Under the pieces are notes generated by a model. It had not been told where the DNA came from, did not search any database, and saw nothing but the letters and a program-made list of their open reading frames with translations. Of a stretch of DNA of 18,912 nucleotides, positions 5,817-12,241 are shown piece after piece (position 1 is the stretch's first letter; every line of letters starts with the position of its first letter). The position numbers were made by a program, and so were the translations under genes. The stretch comes from JAXLWB01 sp046328715 (GTDB taxonomy: Bacteria; Chloroflexota; Anaerolineae; Caldilineales; Caldilineaceae): assembly GCA_046328715.1 (NCBI GenBank), contig JAXLWB010000083.1, positions 1-18,912 on the forward strand, in the 5' to 3' direction.

Positions 5817-7118
5817 TCACCTCTCGATTTCATCGGCGGGTAAACTTTGGGTGTAACGTTTCATGCTTTCATAGACAGGCAGCGGCGTGAAGTCGGGTAG
5901 GAGCAAGCGGAAGTAGGCTTCTGGCCGCCGTTGAGTCTCCCATTCGTCGGTGGCGCGCTTGAGATACCAGGTATTCGCAACCCCGATCCAGGGCCAATCA
6001 TGTAGGACTCGCTGGTAGGCCAAAGGAAGATAGCGTGCCTGCTGCTCCAGAGTCACGCGGCCATAACGAGGATCGACATCGTCGGGTGCAGCATTCCAGT
6101 TCATCTCGGCAATCCAGATCGGTTTGTGTCCATCGCCGTTCTTGACCATCAGGTCACGGATAAAGAGATGATGGCTGATGTTGAGCACTCGCGGATGCAT
6201 GCGCTGGTCGGTAGGTCCCGAATAAAGCCCATAGGCTTGCATCGCCATCACATCAAAATAGGGCGCGGCCCCTGCGTCGTACATCCGTTGCAAGAAGAGG
6301 GTGTCACTCAGGCTATTGGCAGGCGGTGCGGCATCCGGTTGGAGATTGATCGTTGCTGCCAGGGCTCCGGCAATTACAACAACATCGGGATCGGCGGCGC
6401 GGGCTGCGGTGGCTCCAACTTGCAACAGTTGCGTGTATTGCTCCGGATTGATTGGGTAGCTTCCCCATTCAGGATAGATGTTTGGCTCGTTCCAGATTTG
6501 GTAGTAGTGGATGCGCCCCTTATAACGGCTGACAACGGCGCTGACAAAATCAGCAAAATCTTGCAGATTGTCGGGCGGGGCAAAGGTATCAACGCCATCT
6601 TTGCCCTCACCGGTCGAACGGGTCCAACCAGGTGGATTGCTTAGACGCACGATCAGTTGCATCTCATAACGATTGGCCAACTCTACAACTTGATCATACT
6701 TTTCCCAGGCAGATCGATAGGGTTCGTGGCGGCGATCTTCAAAGTCGCCCTTACCATGAATTTCAATATCTTCCCAGGGAAACTCCTGTCGTATCCAGCG
6801 AAAGCCAGCCTCTTTGGCCAAACGAATCGATTCTTCCTGTTTGCTGAGTTCGACTTCTTGCTCTAAAAAGGTGTTTACGCCAAACGGGTTTATGTGTGTC
6901 TGCTCAATCGTACTGCTTGTTTGCAGGTCCAGCCGTGGGCGCGTCCAATCTGAAACAAGATCGCTGATGCTTTTTAACTGAGGCAAAAAGTCAGACTCTC
7001 CACTCTGTTGCCACATCCATTCCCGCGCCACTGGCAGCGAAAGGATAAAAAGAATCAGCCCACCCGATACGAGCAGGCTGATCCAGAGTATTACCGTTTG
7101 GCGGAGGGCAAGTTTCAT
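5817..7118 (-). CDS. Membrane-anchored clan GH-A glycoside hydrolase
   Basis: The protein of 433 residues has an N-terminal membrane anchor or signal (TVILWISLLVSGGLILFILSL, about residues 8-28) and a TIM-barrel catalytic domain. INPFGVNTFL opens the barrel; FRWIRQEFPWEDIE and the acid/base motif QIWNEPN (Glu211) follow, then AMQAYGLYSG and the nucleophile motif IWIAEMNW (Glu338). The spacing is that of clan GH-A families such as GH39 and GH5; the substrate cannot be assigned. Acting outside the membrane, it could trim the polysaccharide or glycan made with the GT39-like enzyme four bases downstream. ATG 7118 is chosen because the in-frame TTG at 7205, though overlapping the preceding stop (TTGA), would add 29 residues encoded by short-repeat DNA before the signal. 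No good ribosome binding site is visible for either start. Confidence 0.82.
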   Translation of the reverse strand: MKLALRQTVILWISLLVSGGLILFILSLPVAREWMWQQSGESDFLPQLKSISDLVSDWTRPRLDLQTSSTIEQTHINPFGVNTFLEQEVELSKQEESIRLAKEAGFRWIRQEFPWEDIEIHGKGDFEDRRHEPYRSAWEKYDQVVELANRYEMQLIVRLSNPPGWTRSTGEGKDGVDTFAPPDNLQDFADFVSAVVSRYKGRIHYYQIWNEPNIYPEWGSYPINPEQYTQLLQVGATAARAADPDVVVIAGALAATINLQPDAAPPANSLSDTLFLQRMYDAGAAPYFDVMAMQAYGLYSGPTDQRMHPRVLNISHHLFIRDLMVKNGDGHKPIWIAEMNWNAAPDDVDPRYGRVTLEQQARYLPLAYQRVLHDWPWIGVANTWYLKRATDEWETQRRPEAYFRLLLPDFTPLPVYESMKRYTQSLPADEIER

Positions 7119-7137
7119 GGAGAAAGGTGGAAAGTGG

Positions 7138-7195
7138 AAAGTGGCAACGTTGCAAAGTTCTTGACTACTCTGCAACAGTGCAACTCTGCCACTTT
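7138..7195. repeat. TTGCAACT-type short repeats and inverted repeat
   Basis: Between the SH3 lipoprotein and hydrolase genes, AAAGTGGCA (7138-7146) pairs with TGCCACTTT (7187-7195). Inside are GCAACGTTGC (7144-7153, a palindrome) and several TTGCA/TGCAA words; TTTCCAC repeats follow on the coding strand. The pattern resembles degenerate short tandem repeats, not coding sequence. Confidence 0.5.
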
Positions 7196-7201
7196 TAACG
7201 T

Positions 7202-8311
7202 TCAATCACCGACGAAGGTTATGCCTGTGCATTGTTCGCTTTGACTAAAGGTGTGCTTCCATTTGGGCGAAAGCGGTGTCAGGTCACCAAAATTGTCATT
7301 CTGGCCCCCAAGCGGCATGGAGCCAGGGCAGCCAACGATCCAGACTTCGAGCGTTGTGCCAGCGGGTGCTGGGCTGCCACCAAAGGGCGAAAACCCCCAA
7401 ATTCCATCGCCAACCCCATCACAGCCAGAGCATTTGGTGGTGCGCGGCCCATACATATCGAGATGCACACAGACTGCATTGCGCAACGCATTGCTCTTAT
7501 AGCGAACAAAGCCGTTCACATACGAAATGCCAGCATTGGGAGCGCAACTCTCCGTGTTGAGCAACTGGAATTGGAAGTTGCTGGCAGGCGGTGGAGGTGC
7601 CTGGGTAGGTGCCTGCGCAACAGGCACTGGCGTGTTGGTCGGTGGTGGAGGTACAGGCGTATTGGTTGGCGGCGGCGGGGCAGGAATATTTTGGGCAATG
7701 GCAACGGCCTGTGTGTTCTGCGCAGTGACTAACTGACCAAAGACCCATCCAGTCTGGCCATTGAAGTTAATCTGCCACCAATCGCCCGCCTGATTTTTGC
7801 CAGTCACCGGGAAGCTCTGGCCGGCAGTGGCGGCGCCGATAATGGCATAGTTGGTGCCAGGGCCACCACGCACATTGATGCCATTACTCACGACAACCTG
7901 AGGATTGGCAGGAGGAGGCGTATTGGTGGGCGGTTCTGTGGTGGGCGTAGGTTGGCTGGCAACCGTAGGCGTTGCCTGATCGCCCTGCGCAGGCGGTGGC
8001 GCAGGCGTTGGGTTATCGGCAACAGGCGGTTGGGCAGGTTGCTCGGTTGCTTGTTCTGTAGCAACCGCTTGGGCCGTTTGTACAAGGGCCGGATCGACGG
8101 TTGCTTCTTGCACTGGCTGGGTTGGCGTAAAGGTCGGCGCAGGGGCGCGCGTCGGTATTGGATCAGACGGGGATCCTGTACAAGCACTCACGATCAAAAG
8201 TATCGAGAGAAACAACAACGGTTTGGCAAACAAAGAAAGCACAGGCCGCAGCCGTGTTCGTTTGTATCCCTGAGGACCTTGATGTTTTGACTGATTTTGA
8301 TTACGTATCAT
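7202..8311 (-). CDS. Lipoprotein with SH3b domain, Pro/Thr-rich linkers and Cys-containing C-terminal domain
   Basis: The 369-residue protein has a long basic n-region, a hydrophobic core (PLLFLSILLI) and a lipobox IVSAC with Cys44 as the lipidation site. A Pro/Thr-rich linker (about residues 50-135) leads to a bacterial SH3 domain at about 137-197 (GINVRGGPGTNYAIIG, DWWQINFNGQTGWVFGQLV), a fold that usually binds peptidoglycan or cell-wall polymers. A second linker contains PPPPTNTPV twice. The final domain (246-369) holds six Cys, including CSGC at 294-297, and I do not recognise it. ATG 8311 is supported by AAGGTG six bases upstream; the in-frame ATG at 8353 has none and would spoil the signal length. 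A promoter lies at 8379-8408. Its neighbours are a glycoside hydrolase and a glycosyltransferase, in keeping with a surface role. Confidence 0.87.
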   Translation of the reverse strand: MIRNQNQSKHQGPQGYKRTRLRPVLSLFAKPLLFLSILLIVSACTGSPSDPIPTRAPAPTFTPTQPVQEATVDPALVQTAQAVATEQATEQPAQPPVADNPTPAPPPAQGDQATPTVASQPTPTTEPPTNTPPPANPQVVVSNGINVRGGPGTNYAIIGAATAGQSFPVTGKNQAGDWWQINFNGQTGWVFGQLVTAQNTQAVAIAQNIPAPPPPTNTPVPPPPTNTPVPVAQAPTQAPPPPASNFQFQLLNTESCAPNAGISYVNGFVRYKSNALRNAVCVHLDMYGPRTTKCSGCDGVGDGIWGFSPFGGSPAPAGTTLEVWIVGCPGSMPLGGQNDNFGDLTPLSPKWKHTFSQSEQCTGITFVGD

Positions 8312-8378
8312 CGGAATCACCTTGGATAGAGAAGTCGTCACGGATGGGGGCATCTATTTTCGGGAGCCGCTACAGGCG

Positions 8379-8408
8379 AGTATAGCATATCGTTAAATTG
8401 ACGACCAA
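8379..8408 (-). promoter_or_regulatory. Putative promoter of the SH3 lipoprotein gene cluster
   Basis: TATACT at 8384-8379 is a good -10 box (five of six), with TTGGTC at 8408-8403 as a weak -35 at 18 bp spacing. It lies about 68 bp before the lipoprotein ATG and would also serve the hydrolase and glycosyltransferase genes. Confidence 0.45.
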
Positions 8409-8459
8409 AATAGGAAAGATTGTTCCCTAATCGAACAAGATCAATTGCAATGTGAAACG

Positions 8460-8497
8460 CCATGAACTTGCCACGTCCCTGTGGCTAAAATTCATGG
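8460..8497. terminator. Hairpin after the double-AAA+ loader gene, possible terminator
   Basis: CCATGAA (8460-8466) pairs with TTCATGG (8491-8497), and inside it GCCAC (8470-8474) pairs with GTGGC (8481-8485). It starts 27 bp past the loader stop and precedes the next promoter, the right place for a terminator, but there is no following T-tract on the minus strand. Confidence 0.4.
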
Positions 8498-8523
8498 AGT
8501 TTGCAACTGCTACTCGGAGAACA

Positions 8524-10119
8524 CTACTTGGTCGTTCGGATCTTCGGCACGCTATCCTTTTTCAACTGTTGTTGCTGGCTACGGCTGCCTCTATAGCCGG
8601 AAGCGATGATCGCCCAGAATTGGCAACGGCTGATGTCCGACATCCGATTGCGTAGCCAGGGATCAATTTTGTCTGGGGTCGAACTGGTGGTGATGACTGT
8701 AGGAAGCGATGCACTGTAGCGGTAGTTGAGCAGTTGGAAGAGCTTCTCGCGCGCCCAGGGGGTCGCGCTCTCCGTACCCAAGTCATCAAGTACCAACAGG
8801 TAGGTTCGGCGCACCTCATCGAAGCGGCGATCATACGAAGTCGTTGCTTGAGGGTTATAAGCGGCACGTAAATAATCAAGCAGATCGGGCACGACGACAA
8901 ACCGGACATCATTATGCAACTCGTCACTCTGGTGATTGGCAATCGCAGCGGCCAAATGGGTCTTGCCACAGCCGTACGTTCCTGCTAGCACCAACCAACC
9001 ATGCGGATGTTCGGCATATTTGCGGCAGGCAGCATAGACCTCTTGCAGGTTGGTTCGTTCTTCGGTACTCACATCCATGCGCCTAGCATCAAACGTCTGA
9101 AAGCGCTGCTCGCGGTGAAAGTGCAACGTACTCAATTCGCTCTGTGAGGGCTCTCGATCGGCCCGGTAGTCGGGAGCCAGGATCGGGTAGAAGGTCACAC
9201 GACGAATATCAAGTAGGCGGCTGCGCAGGCGTGGATCCATATCGTCAATGCGCTGGTTCGTCGTGATCACCGTCGGTAGTTGGGCGTTGTAGCGATGGTT
9301 TAAGAGTTGAAAAAGCTTTTCCTGCGCCCACTGCGTGTTACTTTGCGCTCCCAAATCATCGAGAATCAACAAGGGAGCAGTGCGCACCTGTTCAAACAAA
9401 TCGTCATAACTCACGTCGCTCTCAGGCCCATAGGTCGCCCGCAGATGGTCAAGCAGGTCGGGCGCAACCACGAACAGTACAGGTTCACCCATTTCGATGC
9501 GAGCGTGAGCAATGGCCGCAGCTAGATGCGTTTTGCCACAGCCATAGGTACCTGCCAGTACTAGCCAATTTTCTGGCTGATGGGCAAAGGCCACACAGGC
9601 TTCAAAAGCGCTGCGTAAATTGCTTCGTTTCTCTTGCGAAAGATGTTCAAGATCAGGGTCAAAGGTGGCAAAGGTCATCTGTTGCAGCGGGGCCAAGGAA
9701 CTCATGGCCTGCAAGCGGCGCATCCGGTGGTGCACGCGATCCTGTTGCCGACATTGACAAGGAATGGCCTTACCAAAGTCAGGGTGACCGATGGGGACGT
9801 TGGCAATCGTAAAACCAGCGCCGTGACAAATCGAACAGTTGTCAATGATGCCAAATTGTGTATTCACTGCGGTGCGTCGATTCTTTTGTTTTGCAACACT
9901 TAGTGTTGGGTGACCCTTTAAAATTTTATTATCCCTTGTTGGCTCATTTCTGTGGGATAAGCCAGCACCAGCCGTTCCTGTATCTTCCAAGGATGATGGC
10001 TCATCCTTGGACGTTGGTTCATCGTAAGATGATGCATCACCGAAGGATGATGTCCGAGAACTCGTCGGGGATGTATTGACGGCGTCTTTGTTCTTCAGTA
10101 GTTGGGATAGTGTTTTCAC
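8524..10119 (-). CDS. DnaI/DnaC-type helicase-loader-like protein with two tandem AAA+ modules
   Basis: This 531-residue protein has a hydrophilic low-complexity N-terminus (residues 15-80), a Cys cluster CSIC...CQC (Cys95, 98, 121, 123) like the zinc-binding domain of DnaI, then two copies of a DnaC/IstB-type ATPase. Copy 1 (~149-318) has Walker A GTYGCGKT (190-197), Walker B LILDDLG (251-257), sensor TTNQ and RLRSRL. Copy 2 (~340-510) repeats the order: GTYGCGKT (380-387), LLVLDDLG (441-448), ITTSS and WLRNRM. Each copy begins with an F-x-TFD element, so the duplicated unit is about 190 residues. Both ATPases look intact. Known DnaC/DnaI loaders have a single AAA+ module of about 250-310 residues. 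GTG start at 10119, with GGAGGG eleven bases upstream, overlaps the dnaD-like gene by 83 bp. It probably loads DnaB; IstB of an IS21 element is unlikely without istA. Confidence 0.88.
   Translation of the reverse strand: MKTLSQLLKNKDAVNTSPTSSRTSSFGDASSYDEPTSKDEPSSLEDTGTAGAGLSHRNEPTRDNKILKGHPTLSVAKQKNRRTAVNTQFGIIDNCSICHGAGFTIANVPIGHPDFGKAIPCQCRQQDRVHHRMRRLQAMSSLAPLQQMTFATFDPDLEHLSQEKRSNLRSAFEACVAFAHQPENWLVLAGTYGCGKTHLAAAIAHARIEMGEPVLFVVAPDLLDHLRATYGPESDVSYDDLFEQVRTAPLLILDDLGAQSNTQWAQEKLFQLLNHRYNAQLPTVITTNQRIDDMDPRLRSRLLDIRRVTFYPILAPDYRADREPSQSELSTLHFHREQRFQTFDARRMDVSTEERTNLQEVYAACRKYAEHPHGWLVLAGTYGCGKTHLAAAIANHQSDELHNDVRFVVVPDLLDYLRAAYNPQATTSYDRRFDEVRRTYLLVLDDLGTESATPWAREKLFQLLNYRYSASLPTVITTSSTPDKIDPWLRNRMSDISRCQFWAIIASGYRGSRSQQQQLKKDSVPKIRTTK
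9987..10010. repeat. 10-bp hairpin in the low-complexity 5' part of the loader gene
   Basis: CCAAGGATGA (9987-9996) pairs perfectly with TCATCCTTGG (10001-10010) over a four-base loop. AAGGATGATG or close variants occur three times between 9989 and 10050. It encodes the DEP/SS-rich segment of the loader's N-terminus. Confidence 0.55.
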
Positions 10120-10825
10120 GGTTGCCTTTTCCCTCCGTTTCCCACCGTTTCAAAATATTCTGAATATAGCGCAAGTTCCTTTTGTTGTTGCGTACAGCAG
10201 TCTCAAACGCTTCACTGATCCAATCCGGCGGATAACTTTTTTCCATATCCCGCAGTTGGTCTGCAATTAACGGAGTAAGGAGACCGATGTTCTGTTCGTA
10301 AATGACGAAGACTGTCGGACGCTTTACTCGAAGTCGTGCCTCATCGGGGATTGAGACCAACAACTCGGGCAACTTTCCTTCTCGAATCAGTTGGATAGTC
10401 TGGCGTCCTTTGGCGGTATTCATAAAATACCAGTCCTGCCAAACGAATTGCGAATTGCGAATTGCGGGTTGCGGATTGTTTTCTTGTCCCTCTTTCTCCG
10501 CTTCGACTTCTACTTCTAATTTGAGTAGGGTGTTGCGGGCTACGGCTCGACCGAGTGCATCTTCGAGCAGATGGCGTGGGGCACGTAGATCTGTCTCTGA
10601 ACCGAGACTTTGTAAAAGCGCCGGATCATTGCGCAAATCCTCGCCACGTAGATAGCGCACATCTCCTTCTTGGTTGTTAAGAAGCCAGAAGCAATGTAGC
10701 GTCAACTTGAGCTCTGCCAGGTTATCGATCTGGGGGAGAAGGTCCACAAAGAAGAGCTCAGGAATGGCGATCGGCTTTAATTTGGCATCGGGAAAACCGA
10801 TAAAGGCATTCAATTGGACAGCCAT
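10037..10825 (-). CDS. DnaD-like replication protein
   Basis: The protein has 262 residues. The N-terminal part (about 1-105) is predicted to be a winged-helix-type module (AELKLTLHCFWLLN, LRAPRHLLEDALGRAVARN). The C-terminal part (about 172-232) matches the DnaD/DnaB2 domain: FVIYEQNIGLLTPLIADQL, YPPDWISEAFETAVRNNKRN and LRYIQNILKRWETEG, with the YxxxIL-x-x-W signature. In Firmicutes, DnaD remodels DNA and recruits helicase and loader at origins and restart sites; the same role is inferred here because the next gene is a DnaI-like loader overlapping by 83 bp. Residues ~104-125 are a Glu-rich run and NPQPAIRNSQ, the latter encoded by a heptanucleotide repeat, probably an insertion between domains. 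AGGGTG lies five bases before the ATG. Confidence 0.82.
   Translation of the reverse strand: MAVQLNAFIGFPDAKLKPIAIPELFFVDLLPQIDNLAELKLTLHCFWLLNNQEGDVRYLRGEDLRNDPALLQSLGSETDLRAPRHLLEDALGRAVARNTLLKLEVEVEAEKEGQENNPQPAIRNSQFVWQDWYFMNTAKGRQTIQLIREGKLPELLVSIPDEARLRVKRPTVFVIYEQNIGLLTPLIADQLRDMEKSYPPDWISEAFETAVRNNKRNLRYIQNILKRWETEGKGNRENTIPTTEEQRRRQYIPDEFSDIILR
10444..10478. repeat. Five 7-bp tandem units within the dnaD-like gene
   Basis: CGAATTG is repeated three times exactly (10444-10464), followed by CGGGTTG and CGGATTG (10465-10478). The frame stays open through 35 bp and yields NPQPAIRNSQF. A related GATTGCG-GATTGCA run occurs in the glycosyltransferase gene at about 5084-5097 (coding NLQSAI). 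Confidence 0.7.
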
Positions 10826-10864
10826 AGTGTCACCCTATAAAAGATCGGAACATCAAGAGTAGAG

Positions 10865-10885
10865 ACTGAAACGGTTTGATTCAGT
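10865..10885. repeat. Small hairpin after the MFS gene
   Basis: ACTGAA (10865-10870) pairs with TTCAGT (10880-10885) around a nine-base loop, 20 bp past the MFS stop and upstream of the dnaD-like gene. Short TAGAGATT repeats lie between it and the stop. Weak terminator candidate without a T-tract. Confidence 0.3.
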
Positions 10886-10904
10886 ATCCTCAATCTCTAA
10901 ATCT

Positions 10905-12161
10905 CTAATTTTCTAGCGCAGTTTTGGATGCGTTCAGCGCACCCACTTTCCAGACAAAGAGTCCCCACAGTAGCGTAACGAGAAGAGGAACCAGCGCAGT
11001 GATTCGTACAGTTTCGATCAGACTGTATTGTAACACATCTTGAGCATATCCTGCCCAAAGTGTACCCAAAGATTGAAAGAGAGTCAGTGCGGTAAATTCA
11101 AACGAGGCGACCCGGCCGCGAAATTCATCGTTGGCCAAACGCTGCCAAATCGTAGTGGAATAGACCCACACCAAACCACCACCGAAGCTACGCAGCAAAA
11201 CGGCTAGTGTTGCTCCAAGCACGCCACCAGCCACACTTAGCCAATAGAGGCCGATCACGGAAAGGACAAATCCCAAGAGGATACTGAATAGGTTAGAACG
11301 CAGCCGGTCGCCCAGAATCCTGGTTAGCCAGAGGGGTCCAAGCCCACTGCCAAGGCCAATCATGGTGTAAAAGAGCGCCAGGGTAATGGTGCCATTTTCG
11401 CCGATTGGAAAGATCTCACGCGCAATCGGCACCTGAAGCACGTCCGATGCTCCCCAAAAGAGTCCGCCACCAGCCTTGACGAGTACGATACAGAGCAGAA
11501 AGACGCGTGTCCGCAGGTAGGCGAGGCCATCCACAAAGGCCAGCAATCCCAAGCGCTGGGAAGTAGATGCTGCTACTGGGCGGGCGGCAACGACGATCCG
11601 GCTGATAAAAAAGGCTGACCAGAGAAAAGAAGCGGCATCGATCACAAAGCAAGCTGTGATACCAAAGAGCGTTGTGGCAATGCCACCCAAGAGCGATCCA
11701 AACGCCAGCATCGAACTCCAGGTAAAGCCATCGAGCGCATTGGCAGTCACTAGATCTTCCCCATCGACAATGTTGGGGATCAGTGCAGCATGAGCTGGTT
11801 GAAAGAGGGCGCTCAATGCAAACTGCACCACGGTGAGCAGATAGAGCAGTGAAATATTGCCGGTCCACTGTACCAGAATATAACAAAGCACCGTAACTGC
11901 ACGCAGCAAGTCTGCAATCATCATCAGACGCTTACGGTTAAAACGATCAGCAAGGGTACCAGTCCACGGGCTGAAAAAGAAAAGGGGCAGCAAGCGAGCC
12001 AGGAAAAGATAGCTCACAGCGGCTCCACTTGAAGTCAAATGTCCAATCAGCGCTGCGCTGGCAAGCAGATTAAACCAATCACCGAGGTAGCTGATTACCG
12101 TCGCCAACCAAAGACGACGAAAGTTGGGATTTTTACGGAGCAGGAGAAGGTAGGTGGCCAT
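10905..12161 (-). CDS. MFS transporter, EntS/MFS_3-like exporter
   Basis: A 418-residue polytopic protein with about twelve hydrophobic segments. The N-terminal FRRLWLATVISYLGDWFNLLA is characteristic of the MFS_3 (enterobactin exporter EntS-like) group, and GTLADRFNRKRLM at residues 68-80 is MFS motif A in loop 2-3; a second related motif, DEFRGRVASFEF, occurs in the second half. These are usually proton-driven exporters of small molecules, drugs or siderophores in the inner membrane; the substrate is not predictable. It lies between dnaB and the dnaD-like/loader pair with no functional link apparent. No Shine-Dalgarno is visible before the ATG: the upstream bases are pyrimidine-rich repeat DNA. 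Confidence 0.88.
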   Translation of the reverse strand: MATYLLLLRKNPNFRRLWLATVISYLGDWFNLLASAALIGHLTSSGAAVSYLFLARLLPLFFFSPWTGTLADRFNRKRLMMIADLLRAVTVLCYILVQWTGNISLLYLLTVVQFALSALFQPAHAALIPNIVDGEDLVTANALDGFTWSSMLAFGSLLGGIATTLFGITACFVIDAASFLWSAFFISRIVVAARPVAASTSQRLGLLAFVDGLAYLRTRVFLLCIVLVKAGGGLFWGASDVLQVPIAREIFPIGENGTITLALFYTMIGLGSGLGPLWLTRILGDRLRSNLFSILLGFVLSVIGLYWLSVAGGVLGATLAVLLRSFGGGLVWVYSTTIWQRLANDEFRGRVASFEFTALTLFQSLGTLWAGYAQDVLQYSLIETVRITALVPLLVTLLWGLFVWKVGALNASKTALEN

Positions 12162-12171
12162 GATAAGAAAG

Positions 12172-12237
12172 AGATTAGAAATGGGAGATGGGAAATTAAG
12201 GCAAGTTCAAATCTCCCACCTTCAATCTCTAATCTCA
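12172..12237. repeat. Inverted repeat of AGATT-type words between dnaB and the MFS gene
   Basis: GAGATTAGA (12172-12180) pairs with TCTAATCTC (12229-12237), and TGGGAGAT (12183-12190) pairs with ATCTCCCA (12212-12219), leaving unequal internal loops. The words recur near 10890-10910 after the MFS gene, so it is part of a family of short intergenic repeats. It follows the dnaB stop by 5 bp and may form the mRNA end. Confidence 0.5.
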
Positions 12238-12241
12238 GGTT

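Noticed and set aside
6126..6644. Plus-strand open frame of 172 codons
   Set aside because: Antisense to the glycoside hydrolase, whose own frame has clear catalytic motifs; no ribosome binding site or recognisable domain.
7232..7732. Plus-strand open frame of 166 codons
   Set aside because: It is the antisense of the SH3 lipoprotein gene, dominated by Gly/Arg/Trp runs from the Pro-rich linkers, with no family resemblance.
8524..10119. IstB of an IS21-type insertion sequence
   Set aside because: No istA, no terminal inverted repeats, presence of a DnaI-like Cys cluster and overlap with a DnaD-like gene favour a helicase loader.
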